Source: Candidatus Poribacteria bacterium WGA-3G (GTDB taxonomy: Bacteria; Poribacteria; WGA-4E; WGA-3G). Taken from it: a stretch of DNA of 59,029 nt. Of this stretch, positions 16,588-25,078 are shown in pieces. A program made the position numbers and the translations under genes. Below the pieces are notes generated by a model that was not told the origin of the DNA, searched no databases, and saw nothing but the letters and a program-made list of their open reading frames with translations. The stretch is taken from assembly GCA_000406005.1 (NCBI GenBank), contig ASZN01000033.1, positions 1 through 59,029 on the forward strand. The letters are read 5' to 3'. Every line of letters begins with the position of its first letter. Positions within the stretch are counted from its first letter, which is position 1.

Positions 16588-18951
16588 TCAAGAAGGATCA
16601 TAGGGCAATCCGTGCTCATCAAGAAAGTCTGGAAGTGCATCTTTACGACCACGTTCGTTCTTTGTAAACCAACGAAAGTTTTCACCTTCTGGAGTCGGTT
16701 GGCGTTTTAGACGCGGATAATGGATCGGTGAATCATCCATGGGCCCTTTTAAGATTTGTAAAAAATCCCAGATGAACGGAATATCTTCAAAACTCCCATT
16801 GGTATTATACATCGCCATACTTTCCTGAAACGCCTGAATACATTGACCTCGTTGGTCAGCATTCAGTGTGGCAGGCGGCTCGGCATTTAGCTTAGCGTAG
16901 TACTTTTGCCAGTCTTTGCCGGTGCCGAGTGGTAGGACACCATCATCAACCTTCAACCTCACACTTCCAAAACCCAACGGCTTGCCATATCCGAGTTTGA
17001 AGTAATGCTTTTCAGGAAGCGATAGTAGCCAAAGCAACGCGCCAACCTCTTCAGGTTGTAGATTTTGCACGTACAGAGATACCCTAAATTCGGTGCCAGG
17101 TTTGATCCAACCTTTGATAGAGCGGTTCTGAGAGTCTCTTTGCGGATTGCCATCTTTGTTAGGTCTGCGGTATTCTTGGTACCGACCTTTGCGCTTAACT
17201 TGTGTTCTATCCTCTGTAGATGGCTGCCAATAACATTCTATCTGTTTGTCTTCTGTCAATTCGGCTTCCAATCCTTTGTGGTGCCAATATTGCTTGCGAC
17301 CTCGCAAACTCTTACCTTGGCTGGCATCGTAACCTGCGCTTACTTTATTTTTCCCGTGTTGCGGTTCCCCATTATTGTCGGCAACATAAAATCGTCCCTG
17401 TGCGGGTTTCGGTTGGCCCAATATCGTTAAAGGGAGAGTATCACCATCAAAACGTTGGACAATCTTAGGTTGTGGACCACCCTCACAGACAATCCGGATA
17501 CGACTCTTATAACCTGAGTCATCGCCTTGTTCCTGAGGCACCCATCCAAACAGACGATCTGCTGGAGACAACTCGTTTCTTACTTTCGCAGGTTTGAGAG
17601 AACAATCAAGCAGGTCTACTGGACTGTCAGCATACAATTCGCGGGAGATCATAACAGGAAACAAATCCTTAATGCATGTGACATCTTCTGTTACTGGATC
17701 GAAACCGCAGCGGGCATATACCATATCACCTTCCTGCAAAATGAGCGAGTCATGTACGTTTCTGCCCCAACGATCTGTGTGTTGCCCATCCTGGTATAGA
17801 TGTGGGGACCAGGCCGTTTTGCCGGGACTGTTGCCAATTTTATCCCACGCTTTTACGTTGTTACCGTGGCGATTTTTACGTTCAAATAATTCCGCCTTAG
17901 TGTGTGCATCTCGGTAACTTTGGATACGCATGCGCCATGCCTTTTTAAGATCATCGGTCACATCAAATGTATTAGATTGCGGATTAAAGAAAATTCGCTC
18001 ATCATGTTTGTTTCCCATATTTTCATTAGTGACGAAAACGTGACCTTCGACGACCTTACCATCAGCAGAAGGTTTAGTAGGATGTCCGATCTTTGACCAA
18101 ACCGTGATTGCTTTCCAGTACGAGTAGTTGCGATGCGAACGAGGGACGATTTCTGCCCATACCTTATCACGAGTTTTGGGTTCATCTCCACTAATATACC
18201 GTAAATTTTTATCCAGCATTGCCGCGTACATCCGACTATTTGGTCCTTCAGGTGTAGGTCGACTGGTCCCTGGATACAAGCGAACTACTAATTTCCCCGA
18301 CACGTTCTCGATAATTGCAGGAATGAGTTTTATAGCGTTCCGCGGTGCCATCCGATAAGCAAGCCTATTATCGTTGCTAAAACACCCATAGCGCGAGTTT
18401 GTCACAATCTCGTAGACACTACGCAACATACCGCGTAGGGAGGATTCCGGTAGATAGTCAAGCACATCATGAGTTTGATGTGTGTTCGTCGAACGATCCT
18501 CGTCATCCCTTTTAAGCAAAATTAATGGGGTGACTGTAGTCAACTTTACTGGAATATGCCCTGTCCATAAGTTATTCTTAAGAGATGCATGGTCCAGACC
18601 ATGTTTCAACGGATCAAAATCGCCAGCAAATCCATTAGATGGGCGTGGAGAGGTCAGAACAAAAGTATATGGGTTGTGGAAGTAGTTGTGTTGCTCGCTA
18701 CCAGACTGTGCGTCTCCGCCTGTCTCCGAAACAGAGGTTTGCAAACGGACTTTATAAGCTTGCAACTTGGTAGGATCGTCAGGAAATTTTTTTGAAGGGC
18801 CCTTTTCAAATTCAACCTGTGAGTCCGTACCTATAGCATTTCGATCACTGTGTTGAACCTCATTAATATGAATGTAAACATCTGGACCTCCAGAATTATC
18901 CACAATGAATCCAAAACTTCCCTTCCATGTTTTGATTTTTCCTCTTGCCAT
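16588..18951 (-). CDS. Cold-shock-domain/RAMP fusion (TIGR03986-like)
   Basis: The first gene of the effector operon, 787 residues. Residues 3-70 are a cold-shock (OB-fold, single-strand nucleic acid binding) domain with an RNP1-like KGSFGFI (10-16) and an RNP2-like VYIHI (25-29). RAMP features follow: LPESSLRGMLRSVYEIV (around 170), and near the C-terminus KHYFKLGYGKPLGFGSVRL, a glycine-rich loop. A long central part without motifs that I recognise separates them, as in Cas7 subunits with an insertion. It may be the Cas7-insert subunit of a III-Dv-like complex. GGAGGAGATAAG precedes the ATG. Confidence 0.8.
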   Translation of the reverse strand: MARGKIKTWKGSFGFIVDNSGGPDVYIHINEVQHSDRNAIGTDSQVEFEKGPSKKFPDDPTKLQAYKVRLQTSVSETGGDAQSGSEQHNYFHNPYTFVLTSPRPSNGFAGDFDPLKHGLDHASLKNNLWTGHIPVKLTTVTPLILLKRDDEDRSTNTHQTHDVLDYLPESSLRGMLRSVYEIVTNSRYGCFSNDNRLAYRMAPRNAIKLIPAIIENVSGKLVVRLYPGTSRPTPEGPNSRMYAAMLDKNLRYISGDEPKTRDKVWAEIVPRSHRNYSYWKAITVWSKIGHPTKPSADGKVVEGHVFVTNENMGNKHDERIFFNPQSNTFDVTDDLKKAWRMRIQSYRDAHTKAELFERKNRHGNNVKAWDKIGNSPGKTAWSPHLYQDGQHTDRWGRNVHDSLILQEGDMVYARCGFDPVTEDVTCIKDLFPVMISRELYADSPVDLLDCSLKPAKVRNELSPADRLFGWVPQEQGDDSGYKSRIRIVCEGGPQPKIVQRFDGDTLPLTILGQPKPAQGRFYVADNNGEPQHGKNKVSAGYDASQGKSLRGRKQYWHHKGLEAELTEDKQIECYWQPSTEDRTQVKRKGRYQEYRRPNKDGNPQRDSQNRSIKGWIKPGTEFRVSLYVQNLQPEEVGALLWLLSLPEKHYFKLGYGKPLGFGSVRLKVDDGVLPLGTGKDWQKYYAKLNAEPPATLNADQRGQCIQAFQESMAMYNTNGSFEDIPFIWDFLQILKGPMDDSPIHYPRLKRQPTPEGENFRWFTKNERGRKDALPDFLDEHGLPYDPS

Positions 18952-19495
18952 CTGACTTATCTCCTCCCGTTTTTGTCTTTATTACTTCAAGTTATATGTT
19001 AAGTCTGAACAGTTCGTGTCGTATACGCGTTGCGTTCTCAAGAAGAAGCTATGCTTTTTTCTGTGTATTTCACACACTGATGGAACTCACAGAAAATATT
19101 GCATGCCAGCGACGCGCTCTGTTGTAAGAAAATAGGTTTCCCCACATAGAAAGTTGTCCCAAGTTTCGTATGATTATAAAGACTCGTTTTTTAACCCTTT
19201 GTGTGGAAAAAATGGAAAAAATATCATAAATATCGCGTTTTTTTCTAAAATTTTTGGAAATTGTAGCGAAATCGGCAATTTTAATGATTTACAACATAAT
19301 TTTCGATATCAAACAAGATGTGAAACATAGCCCGTAATTCGATCACAACACAAAACCTATCACGATCCAAAACAACTGGAAAGTTGCCCAACGTTTAAGG
19401 CATTATACACGAAGCCCAGAAAAAATGTCAAGTTTTTTAAATTATCTGAGCCACGTATTACCACTTCTGAAACAGAGACAAAGTTGTTATTTTAC
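18952..19495. promoter_or_regulatory. Long AT-rich leader and promoter of the effector operon
   Basis: No gene is seen here. On the minus strand an exact TTGACA (19426-19431) and TATAAT (19402-19407) with an 18-bp spacer form a strong promoter for the effector operon. The untranslated leader would be about 440 nt and is very AT-rich in its middle. A second TATAAT (19173-19178) has no clear -35 box. I see no CRISPR repeat or known riboswitch in it. Confidence 0.65.
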
Positions 19496-19524
19496 TTGAC
19501 ACAAACCTATTTCTCATCTATTTT
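19496..19524 (+). promoter_or_regulatory. Promoter of the PhyH gene
   Basis: TTGACA (19496-19501), a 17-bp spacer and TATTTT (19519-19524) point right, toward the dioxygenase gene about 60 bp downstream. Confidence 0.55.
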
Positions 19525-19586
19525 ATTATTTAGTTTTCGGTTGTCAGTTAACAGTTGTAGGATTGGAGGATGGAGGTTGGACATAG

Positions 19587-20399
19587 ATGGGAATTTTAAC
19601 AATGGATCAGCGTAAACAGTGGAGGACTGAGGGGTATCTCGTTCTGAAAGGGGTGCTCTCTCCTGATGAGGTGCAGGCGTTGTTGGCGACGGTGGATGAA
19701 ATGGATGCAGAATTTCGGAAAGGTGAAAATGTTACTGCCGATTCCGTTTTGGATAAACGGAATGTGATGGAGGATTATGACATCTTCGTTGACCTGATGG
19801 ATCATCCGGTGATGTTTCCGATTGTGCGTGAGCTGATGGGCGATTTCATCCAACTAAGTATGTCTCAGGTGATCGTCCGTCCTCCGAACCCGAAGGATAA
19901 AGGGTATCTGCATACGGATGGCGGACAGGCGATGCGGACGATTCGGGTCAGCAGGTCGAGTTCTCCGCTGCAAGTGAAAATCCACTATTTCTTGACGGAT
20001 CTTGAGAAACCGGACAGTGGCAATTTTACGGTTGTGCCGGGGAGCCATAATCGTACTTTTCCAGAGACGGGTGTCAAGGAGGGTCCTTATATCCCTGAGG
20101 CGGTACAGTTGCGCGTGAAGGCTGGCGATGCTGCTGTTTTTCCGCATGCGTTGTGGCACGGGGTTGTCGCAAACCGATCGGAGCAGCCTCGGAAGACTTT
20201 GATCTATTGTTATAGCCACCAGTGTTTTCGACCGTTTGATTATGAGAAGGCGACACCTGAACTGATGGAGCGATGTACGCCGCGGCAACGCCGATTGATT
20301 GGGGATATCGGGGATTGGAAACCGGGGTCGTATTTTTATTCGCCGGGGGATCAGGAGAAAGTAATTGGTGGGGAAGCGGAAGATCACAGTGGATTGTAA
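19587..20399 (+). CDS. Phytanoyl-CoA dioxygenase (PhyH) family protein
   Basis: A 270-residue Fe(II)/2-oxoglutarate-dependent oxygenase. The facial triad is visible: His and Asp in GYLHTDGG (around 107-114) and the distal His in FPHALWHGV (around 192-200), followed by an Arg region (QPRKTLIYCY) for 2-oxoglutarate. The substrate is unknown; the family hydroxylates many small molecules. It is transcribed away from the CRISPR operon and faces a Rieske/amidohydrolase group. A GGAGG lies about 10 nt before the ATG. Confidence 0.9.
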   Translation: MGILTMDQRKQWRTEGYLVLKGVLSPDEVQALLATVDEMDAEFRKGENVTADSVLDKRNVMEDYDIFVDLMDHPVMFPIVRELMGDFIQLSMSQVIVRPPNPKDKGYLHTDGGQAMRTIRVSRSSSPLQVKIHYFLTDLEKPDSGNFTVVPGSHNRTFPETGVKEGPYIPEAVQLRVKAGDAAVFPHALWHGVVANRSEQPRKTLIYCYSHQCFRPFDYEKATPELMERCTPRQRRLIGDIGDWKPGSYFYSPGDQEKVIGGEAEDHSGL

Positions 20400-20425
20400 A
20401 AATATGTGGGCACTCTTTTAACAAG

Positions 20426-20453
20426 ACGGGCAATGAATTGCCCTACTACGAAC
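20426..20453 (+). repeat. Single type-A REP-like hairpin
   Basis: ACGGGCAATGAATTGCCC followed by TACTACGAAC, between the convergent PhyH and Rieske genes. It may also act as a terminator, though there is no T run. Confidence 0.85.
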
Positions 20454-20469
20454 AGGAGGTTTACTATAG

Positions 20470-20907
20470 TTAGTCAATTTCGATGACGACGTATTGTTGT
20501 TCGACGGTGACAGGGAAGGTGTCGGCGACGTAGGGACCTTTTTCGGGTTCGGTATTGGATGCGTCGATATCCTCGCCGCTTTCGACGTGGACTTCGTATT
20601 TCCTGACACGGCGTTGGTCAGGATTCCACCAAGATTGTCCGGTTTTGATGTCGAATTCCCAGCTGTGCCACGGGCATCGGAGGATCTCACCCTTGCGGGT
20701 GTAGTGATAAGTGCCTGGGGTCGGTGATTCTAAGAAACCGGTGACCATCCCCTTGCAAAGCGGGCCGCCTTGATGCGGGCAGCTGTTACGGATGGCGAAA
20801 AATTCGCCATCAATGTTAAAGATACCGATGGAACGTCCGCCGATTTGGACGATCTTGCGTTCACCGGGAGGTATTTCGTCTGGGGTTGCGACTACGTATT
20901 TGGGCAT
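20470..20907 (-). CDS. Rieske [2Fe-2S] protein
   Basis: A 145-residue stand-alone Rieske protein with both cluster-binding boxes: CPHQGGPLC (around 43-51) and CPWHSWEFD (around 78-86). It has no catalytic oxygenase domain, so it is likely an electron carrier of the Rieske-ferredoxin type. It lies 4 bp after the amidohydrolase gene on the same strand, so the two are probably an operon. Confidence 0.92.
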   Translation of the reverse strand: MPKYVVATPDEIPPGERKIVQIGGRSIGIFNIDGEFFAIRNSCPHQGGPLCKGMVTGFLESPTPGTYHYTRKGEILRCPWHSWEFDIKTGQSWWNPDQRRVRKYEVHVESGEDIDASNTEPEKGPYVADTFPVTVEQQYVVIEID

Positions 20908-20911
20908 TTGG

Positions 20912-22003
20912 TTATTGGTTATTGGTTATCAGTTTGTCAAATGTGTAAAGGTTGCGGGCGTTGTCTGATAAGATTTTCTTACGTAGCTCGGGTGCAAGAA
21001 AATTGGGCAACGCACGGTCGGGGGCATCGAAATCCCAATGCGGGTAATCTGTGGCGAACATGAGTTTGTCGTTCATGTCCATCTGCTCCAGCATCTGCTC
21101 GAAATATTCTCGTTTCGGTGGTTCTTCCATCGGTTGTGTGCTGAGATAGAAATGGTCGCGGATGTATTCCGAGGGTTTGCGTTTCAGGTCTGGAATTTCA
21201 CTCCGAAGTTTTTCCCATGTGGCATCGAGTCGCCATATCAGTGGTGGGAGCCACGCGAATCCGCCTTCAATGAGTACAACCTTGAGGGTTGGGAATCGGT
21301 CAAACACGCCTTCACAGACGTAACTAATAACTTGGGTGTGGAAGGCTTGTGGCATACCGCCGTGGTCTTCTATGTAATAGGAGGGCCAGCCGGCACCTGT
21401 AATGGGTCCCTGATTGCCGCCGAAGTGGATGCCGATGGGTAAATCGTATTCAACGGCTGCCTCGTAAATTTTCCAATATTTTCGGTTGCCAAGCGGTTCT
21501 CGGGTTCGTGCGAGGAGCAAGATATGAACAAACGCTGGGTTCGGACCGCAGCGATGGATTTCTTCAGCAGAAAGGTCACCGTTCTCATACGGTAGGACGA
21601 TAGAGGCGCGTAGACGGGGTTCAGGTTCAACCCAATCGTTGGCTTGCCAATCGTTGACTGCGCTTGCGAGTGCGGCACTATATTCAAGGTTCAGCTGCTC
21701 GCCGACAGGGATCAGCGGGTTAAGCACGCCGTATTCAATACCCCATGCATCCAGCAGTTGCTCCTGCATGAACCCTAAATCTGCCCCCGGTGAGAGTCCA
21801 GAGGGTGGCCATGCATCGTGCCGTGCAGCGTTTAGGAGTGCCCGTGGATAGTATCCGCCGATTTGACCGCGGAGACCGAATGTTTTGTGGTGATCCTGCC
21901 ACCGTTGGGATAGGTAGGGAGACAATCCACCGGGTGGCACAGAGTTGTGGATATCGCAATCAATAATGGGATATTTCAAACGTTTCGTTGTTGTGTTTTC
22001 CAT
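20912..22003 (-). CDS. Amidohydrolase-family (amidohydrolase 2) protein
   Basis: A 363-residue TIM-barrel metal hydrolase or decarboxylase. Motifs: IIDCDIHN (first metal ligands, around 13-20), PIGIHFGG (central His), VVLIEGGFAWLPPLIWRLD and the late ATDYPHWDFD with the conserved Asp. This branch includes hydrolases and non-oxidative decarboxylases of aromatic acids; the substrate cannot be read from the sequence. It is a paralogue of the gene at 22185. Confidence 0.88.
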   Translation of the reverse strand: MENTTTKRLKYPIIDCDIHNSVPPGGLSPYLSQRWQDHHKTFGLRGQIGGYYPRALLNAARHDAWPPSGLSPGADLGFMQEQLLDAWGIEYGVLNPLIPVGEQLNLEYSAALASAVNDWQANDWVEPEPRLRASIVLPYENGDLSAEEIHRCGPNPAFVHILLLARTREPLGNRKYWKIYEAAVEYDLPIGIHFGGNQGPITGAGWPSYYIEDHGGMPQAFHTQVISYVCEGVFDRFPTLKVVLIEGGFAWLPPLIWRLDATWEKLRSEIPDLKRKPSEYIRDHFYLSTQPMEEPPKREYFEQMLEQMDMNDKLMFATDYPHWDFDAPDRALPNFLAPELRKKILSDNARNLYTFDKLITNNQ

Positions 22004-22119
22004 TGCGTTTATCTCCGTAAGTTATGAAAGGTTATAAGTTTAGAGGTTATAAGTTATAAGAAAGAGGGGTTGGATATGTTCACACCTTTCTTAACTTACT
22101 ACTTATAACTTAGAACCCC

Positions 22120-22160
22120 TGACAACTGAAAGATTTTTTCAAAGAAAAAAATCGTACTGT
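22120..22160. repeat. Intergenic stem-loop (CAGTAC/TTTCAGTTGTCA family)
   Basis: TGACAACTGAAAGATTTTTTC, a short loop, then GAAAAAAATCGTACTG form a long A/T stem. Related elements in the other orientation lie at 37931-37972 and 46925-46963, with the same ends but a different stem. Bases 22004-22119 hold only AT-rich inverted sequence (TTATAACTT motifs). Confidence 0.7.
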
Positions 22161-22184
22161 TCTCACTGCAAAGCATGACAACTG

Positions 22185-23258
22185 TTAAAACAGTTGATAG
22201 AAGGTGCTTGCGTTCTCGTGCAAAATCTTACGGGCGAGTGAACCCGGTAATTCTGATGGCAGTGCCTCGTTGGGTGTGTTGAACTGCCAGTGCGGGTAAT
22301 CCGTTGAAAACATTAGCATCTCATCAGATTCGAGTTGTCCGATCATCTGAAGGAGTTGCTCCGGTGTCGGTGGTGCATCAATCGGTTGTAACGTAAATCG
22401 GATGTGTTCTTGCATGTATTCCGAGGGTGGACGTTTGACCCAGGGTGTATTGTTTCGGAGCCCGCGCCACTCTTTGTCAATCCGCCACATCATTGCTGGC
22501 AGCCATGTGAATCCGCTCTCAATGAGGACAACACGGAGTTCTGGAAACTGGTCGAAAATCCCTTCTGCAACGAGGCTAATGACCTGCGCTTGGAAGACCT
22601 GCGTCATTCCAGCGTATTCCTCTAAAAATGTTGATGGCCATCCTGTGGGTGAAGGTTGTGTTCCCGGCGCGCCGCCGTAATTGATACCGATAGCGAGATT
22701 ATGTCGGACTGCTGCTTCATAAATCGGATGATAGAGTCGGTTGCCATAAGGGATCCGAGAACGAACCGGCAGTATTACCTGAACGAACCCTGGATGTGCG
22801 CCGACGCGTTCGATTTCTTTTGCGGCGAGTTCTGGAATCTGACTTGGTATCACAAGCGAAGCGCGAAGCCGAGGCTCTGGATCGAGCCAGTGTTCTATCT
22901 GCCAATCGTTGACTGCGTGTGCGATTGCTAAAGCGAGGTCGGGGTTATGAACGCTCTGTACCCGATAGGCGCAGTTAAGGATACCGTATTCGAGATTCCA
23001 ACCGTCAAGCAACTGCTGACGGATATGTTCGAGGTCAATATCCTTACGAGACGGAGCGTCTGGGTGTTTCGTCAGAGGTGCGCCTTGTGGGTAATCGTTT
23101 GCATCGGGACCTCTAAAGCCAGAGTTCTGACAATAGTCGCACCAGAAATCAGACATGTACGGGTAGAGTGTCTGCAAGGTCGGAACTTCGTTATGGATGT
23201 CGCAGTCAATTGCTTTCACGCCGGCTTCTACGAAATTCGGGGTCTCCCACCTTTCCAT
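22185..23258 (-). CDS. Amidohydrolase-family protein, paralogue
   Basis: A 357-residue relative of the protein at 20912, with matching blocks: AIDCDIHNEVPTL, AIGINYGG, VVLIESGFTWLPAMMWRID and FSTDYPHWQFN. The arrangement suggests tandem duplication followed by change of substrate. GAGGAG precedes the ATG. It is the first gene of the amidohydrolase-amidohydrolase-Rieske group. Confidence 0.88.
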   Translation of the reverse strand: MERWETPNFVEAGVKAIDCDIHNEVPTLQTLYPYMSDFWCDYCQNSGFRGPDANDYPQGAPLTKHPDAPSRKDIDLEHIRQQLLDGWNLEYGILNCAYRVQSVHNPDLALAIAHAVNDWQIEHWLDPEPRLRASLVIPSQIPELAAKEIERVGAHPGFVQVILPVRSRIPYGNRLYHPIYEAAVRHNLAIGINYGGAPGTQPSPTGWPSTFLEEYAGMTQVFQAQVISLVAEGIFDQFPELRVVLIESGFTWLPAMMWRIDKEWRGLRNNTPWVKRPPSEYMQEHIRFTLQPIDAPPTPEQLLQMIGQLESDEMLMFSTDYPHWQFNTPNEALPSELPGSLARKILHENASTFYQLF

Positions 23259-23302
23259 GTCCGTCTCCTCGGTTTAACAAACAATGCGGGTTCGGCAAAC
23301 GA

Positions 23303-23375
23303 TGGGGCGTACTGGATTTGAACCAGTGACTTCTACCGTGTGAAGGTAGCGCTCGTACCCCTGAGCTAACGCCCC
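23303..23375 (-). tRNA. tRNA-Val (CAC)
   Basis: A cloverleaf on the minus strand: acceptor GGGGCGT/ACGCCCC, D arm AGCTCAGGGG, anticodon stem CTACC/GGTAG with loop TTCACAC (anticodon CAC) and T arm GGTTCAAATCC. The discriminator base is A and CCA is not encoded. Confidence 0.95.
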
Positions 23376-23390
23376 ACGTCGGGATATGTA

Positions 23391-23463
23391 TGGGCCCACT
23401 AGGACTCGAACCTAGGACCAACCGGTTATGAGCCGGTGGCTCTGACCACTGAGCTATGGGCCC
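23391..23463 (-). tRNA. tRNA with CAT anticodon (probably tRNA-Ile2)
   Basis: A cloverleaf on the minus strand with acceptor GGGCCCA/TGGGCCC, anticodon loop CTCATAA and T arm GGTTCGAGTCC. The GGGCCC acceptor and the GGCTCATAACC anticodon arm look more like the lysidine-modified tRNA-Ile2 than elongator tRNA-Met, but this is a judgement from pattern. CCA is not encoded. It is 15 bp from tRNA-Val. Confidence 0.9.
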
Positions 23464-23548
23464 TCAATCATCATCTGACTATTAAGAATTATACTATAAT
23501 TCTGTATTTAAAATCAAATTTTTATAGCAAAGCGATTTTGGTTTCAGC

Positions 23549-25078
23549 TTAACGGACGAAATCTCGCAGTTTACGGCTCCGCCTCGGATGCCGTAATTTT
23601 CGGAGTGCTTTCGCTTCGATTTGTCGGATTCGTTCGCGGGTTACATTGAAGATATTACCGACTTCTTCAAGCGTTCTCGGATAGCCGTCGCTAATCCCGA
23701 AACGGAGAGAGATGACGTTCCTTTCTCGGTCACTCAACTCGTCAAGGACATCTTGAATCTGCTCCTTGAGGATATTCAATTCTGCTTCTTCAACGGGTGT
23801 CTGTGAATCGATGTCCATAACGAAAGCGCCGAGTGGATTGTCGTCTTCTTCACCGATAGGTGTATCAAGCGATGCGGTTTCTGGAGCGACTGCGAGTGCC
23901 TCCATGACTTTGCTTGTCGAGATATTGAGATCCTCAGCGATCTGATCAGCAGAGGGTTCACATCCTAATTCCTGTAACAAGGAACGTTGCACACGCCGAA
24001 TTTTGTTAATGCGTTCGTGCATGTGGACAGGGATACGGATGGTCCGTCCTTGGTCAGCGATTGCCCGCGTGATGCCCTGTCGTATCCACCATGTTGCATA
24101 AGTGCTAAACTTGTAGCCACGCTGGTAATCGAACTTGTCAACGGCTCGCATTAACCCGATATTGCCTTCCTGAATGAGATCAAGGAATTCGAGTCCTGAT
24201 GCGCGGTGTCTGTGCCGCTTAGCGATACTCACGACGAGTCGGAGATTGGCTTCAACGATAGCCATTTTTGCGTCCTGTGCTTCGGATTCTCCTTTATCGA
24301 TCTGCTGTGTGAGTGCCTTGAGTTGCTTCCGCGGGATACCGATTTCGTTCATAAGTTGCCGGATATTACGCTGCAAACGGACGATATTGACATAAGCCCT
24401 TCTGATTGTGTCCGTTTTAAATTTCCGTTCAGCACCGTTATTCCCGTTAATCCATTTGTCGGGAATTTTATACTTCTGCTGAAGCTGCTGAATCTCGTTC
24501 TCCCAGGTGCTGATCTGATGCTCCGCCTGCTTGACGAGATCAGAGATTTTACTAATCTCTTCGCGATCAATCTTCAACACCTCAAGCGTTTTAATGAGAT
24601 TTTTCCGGTTCTTCGAGACGCGCTTCGGCTTTTTCCCGTTTTGAGAGGACGTAGTGAGACGCTCCATCTCAACGGCTTCAAGCACATTGAGTACCTTCAT
24701 GACTTGATCTCTTAATTTCTTCTCCTTATTCTGCGTTGAAGTACTCGAAACGTGCATATCAATAATATCGGAAGCCCGTTTTTTGGCGGTGACGATTTTG
24801 TACAACAGTTTCCGAATTTCAGTAATCGCGAGTACCGTGCTGAAGGTCGCCTCATGGACGGTGCGGTGTCCTGCCTCAATCCGTTTTGCGAGTTCAACCT
24901 CTTGTGCTTTATCAAGCAGTTGAAATTTCCCCATCTCGCGCATATAGACTTTCACAGAATCGTCGGTATAGCCGCCGTTCGCTGCAGCAATTTCAACGAT
25001 TTCATCGTCATACTCGAAATCATCGTTCGTTTCGGTATCAAGATAATCAAGGGTGGGATGTTCCTTAAAATCCATCAT
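23549..25078 (-). CDS. rpoD: RNA polymerase primary sigma factor RpoD
   Basis: A 509-residue group 1 sigma factor. Region 1.2 (DDSVKVYMREMGKFQLL), region 2 (DLIQEGNIGLMRAVDKFDY, FSTYATWWIRQGITRAI), region 3 (IPVHMHERINKI) and region 4 (SLRFGISDGYPRTLEEVG, TRERIRQIEAKALRKLR) are all present. A shorter-than-usual non-conserved region lies between 1.2 and 2.1. The start ATG overlaps the dnaG stop (TGATG), with AGGAG just upstream; the next ATG, at 25075, is equally possible. The dnaG-rpoD pair is a common bacterial arrangement. Confidence 0.96.
   Translation of the reverse strand: MMDFKEHPTLDYLDTETNDDFEYDDEIVEIAAANGGYTDDSVKVYMREMGKFQLLDKAQEVELAKRIEAGHRTVHEATFSTVLAITEIRKLLYKIVTAKKRASDIIDMHVSSTSTQNKEKKLRDQVMKVLNVLEAVEMERLTTSSQNGKKPKRVSKNRKNLIKTLEVLKIDREEISKISDLVKQAEHQISTWENEIQQLQQKYKIPDKWINGNNGAERKFKTDTIRRAYVNIVRLQRNIRQLMNEIGIPRKQLKALTQQIDKGESEAQDAKMAIVEANLRLVVSIAKRHRHRASGLEFLDLIQEGNIGLMRAVDKFDYQRGYKFSTYATWWIRQGITRAIADQGRTIRIPVHMHERINKIRRVQRSLLQELGCEPSADQIAEDLNISTSKVMEALAVAPETASLDTPIGEEDDNPLGAFVMDIDSQTPVEEAELNILKEQIQDVLDELSDRERNVISLRFGISDGYPRTLEEVGNIFNVTRERIRQIEAKALRKLRHPRRSRKLRDFVR

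Noticed and set aside
18952..19495. A hidden second CRISPR array or tracr-like RNA
   Set aside because: No repeated unit and no match to the array repeat was found by eye.
20426..20453. A classical rho-independent terminator
   Set aside because: The stem is the common REP-like hairpin and lacks a T run.
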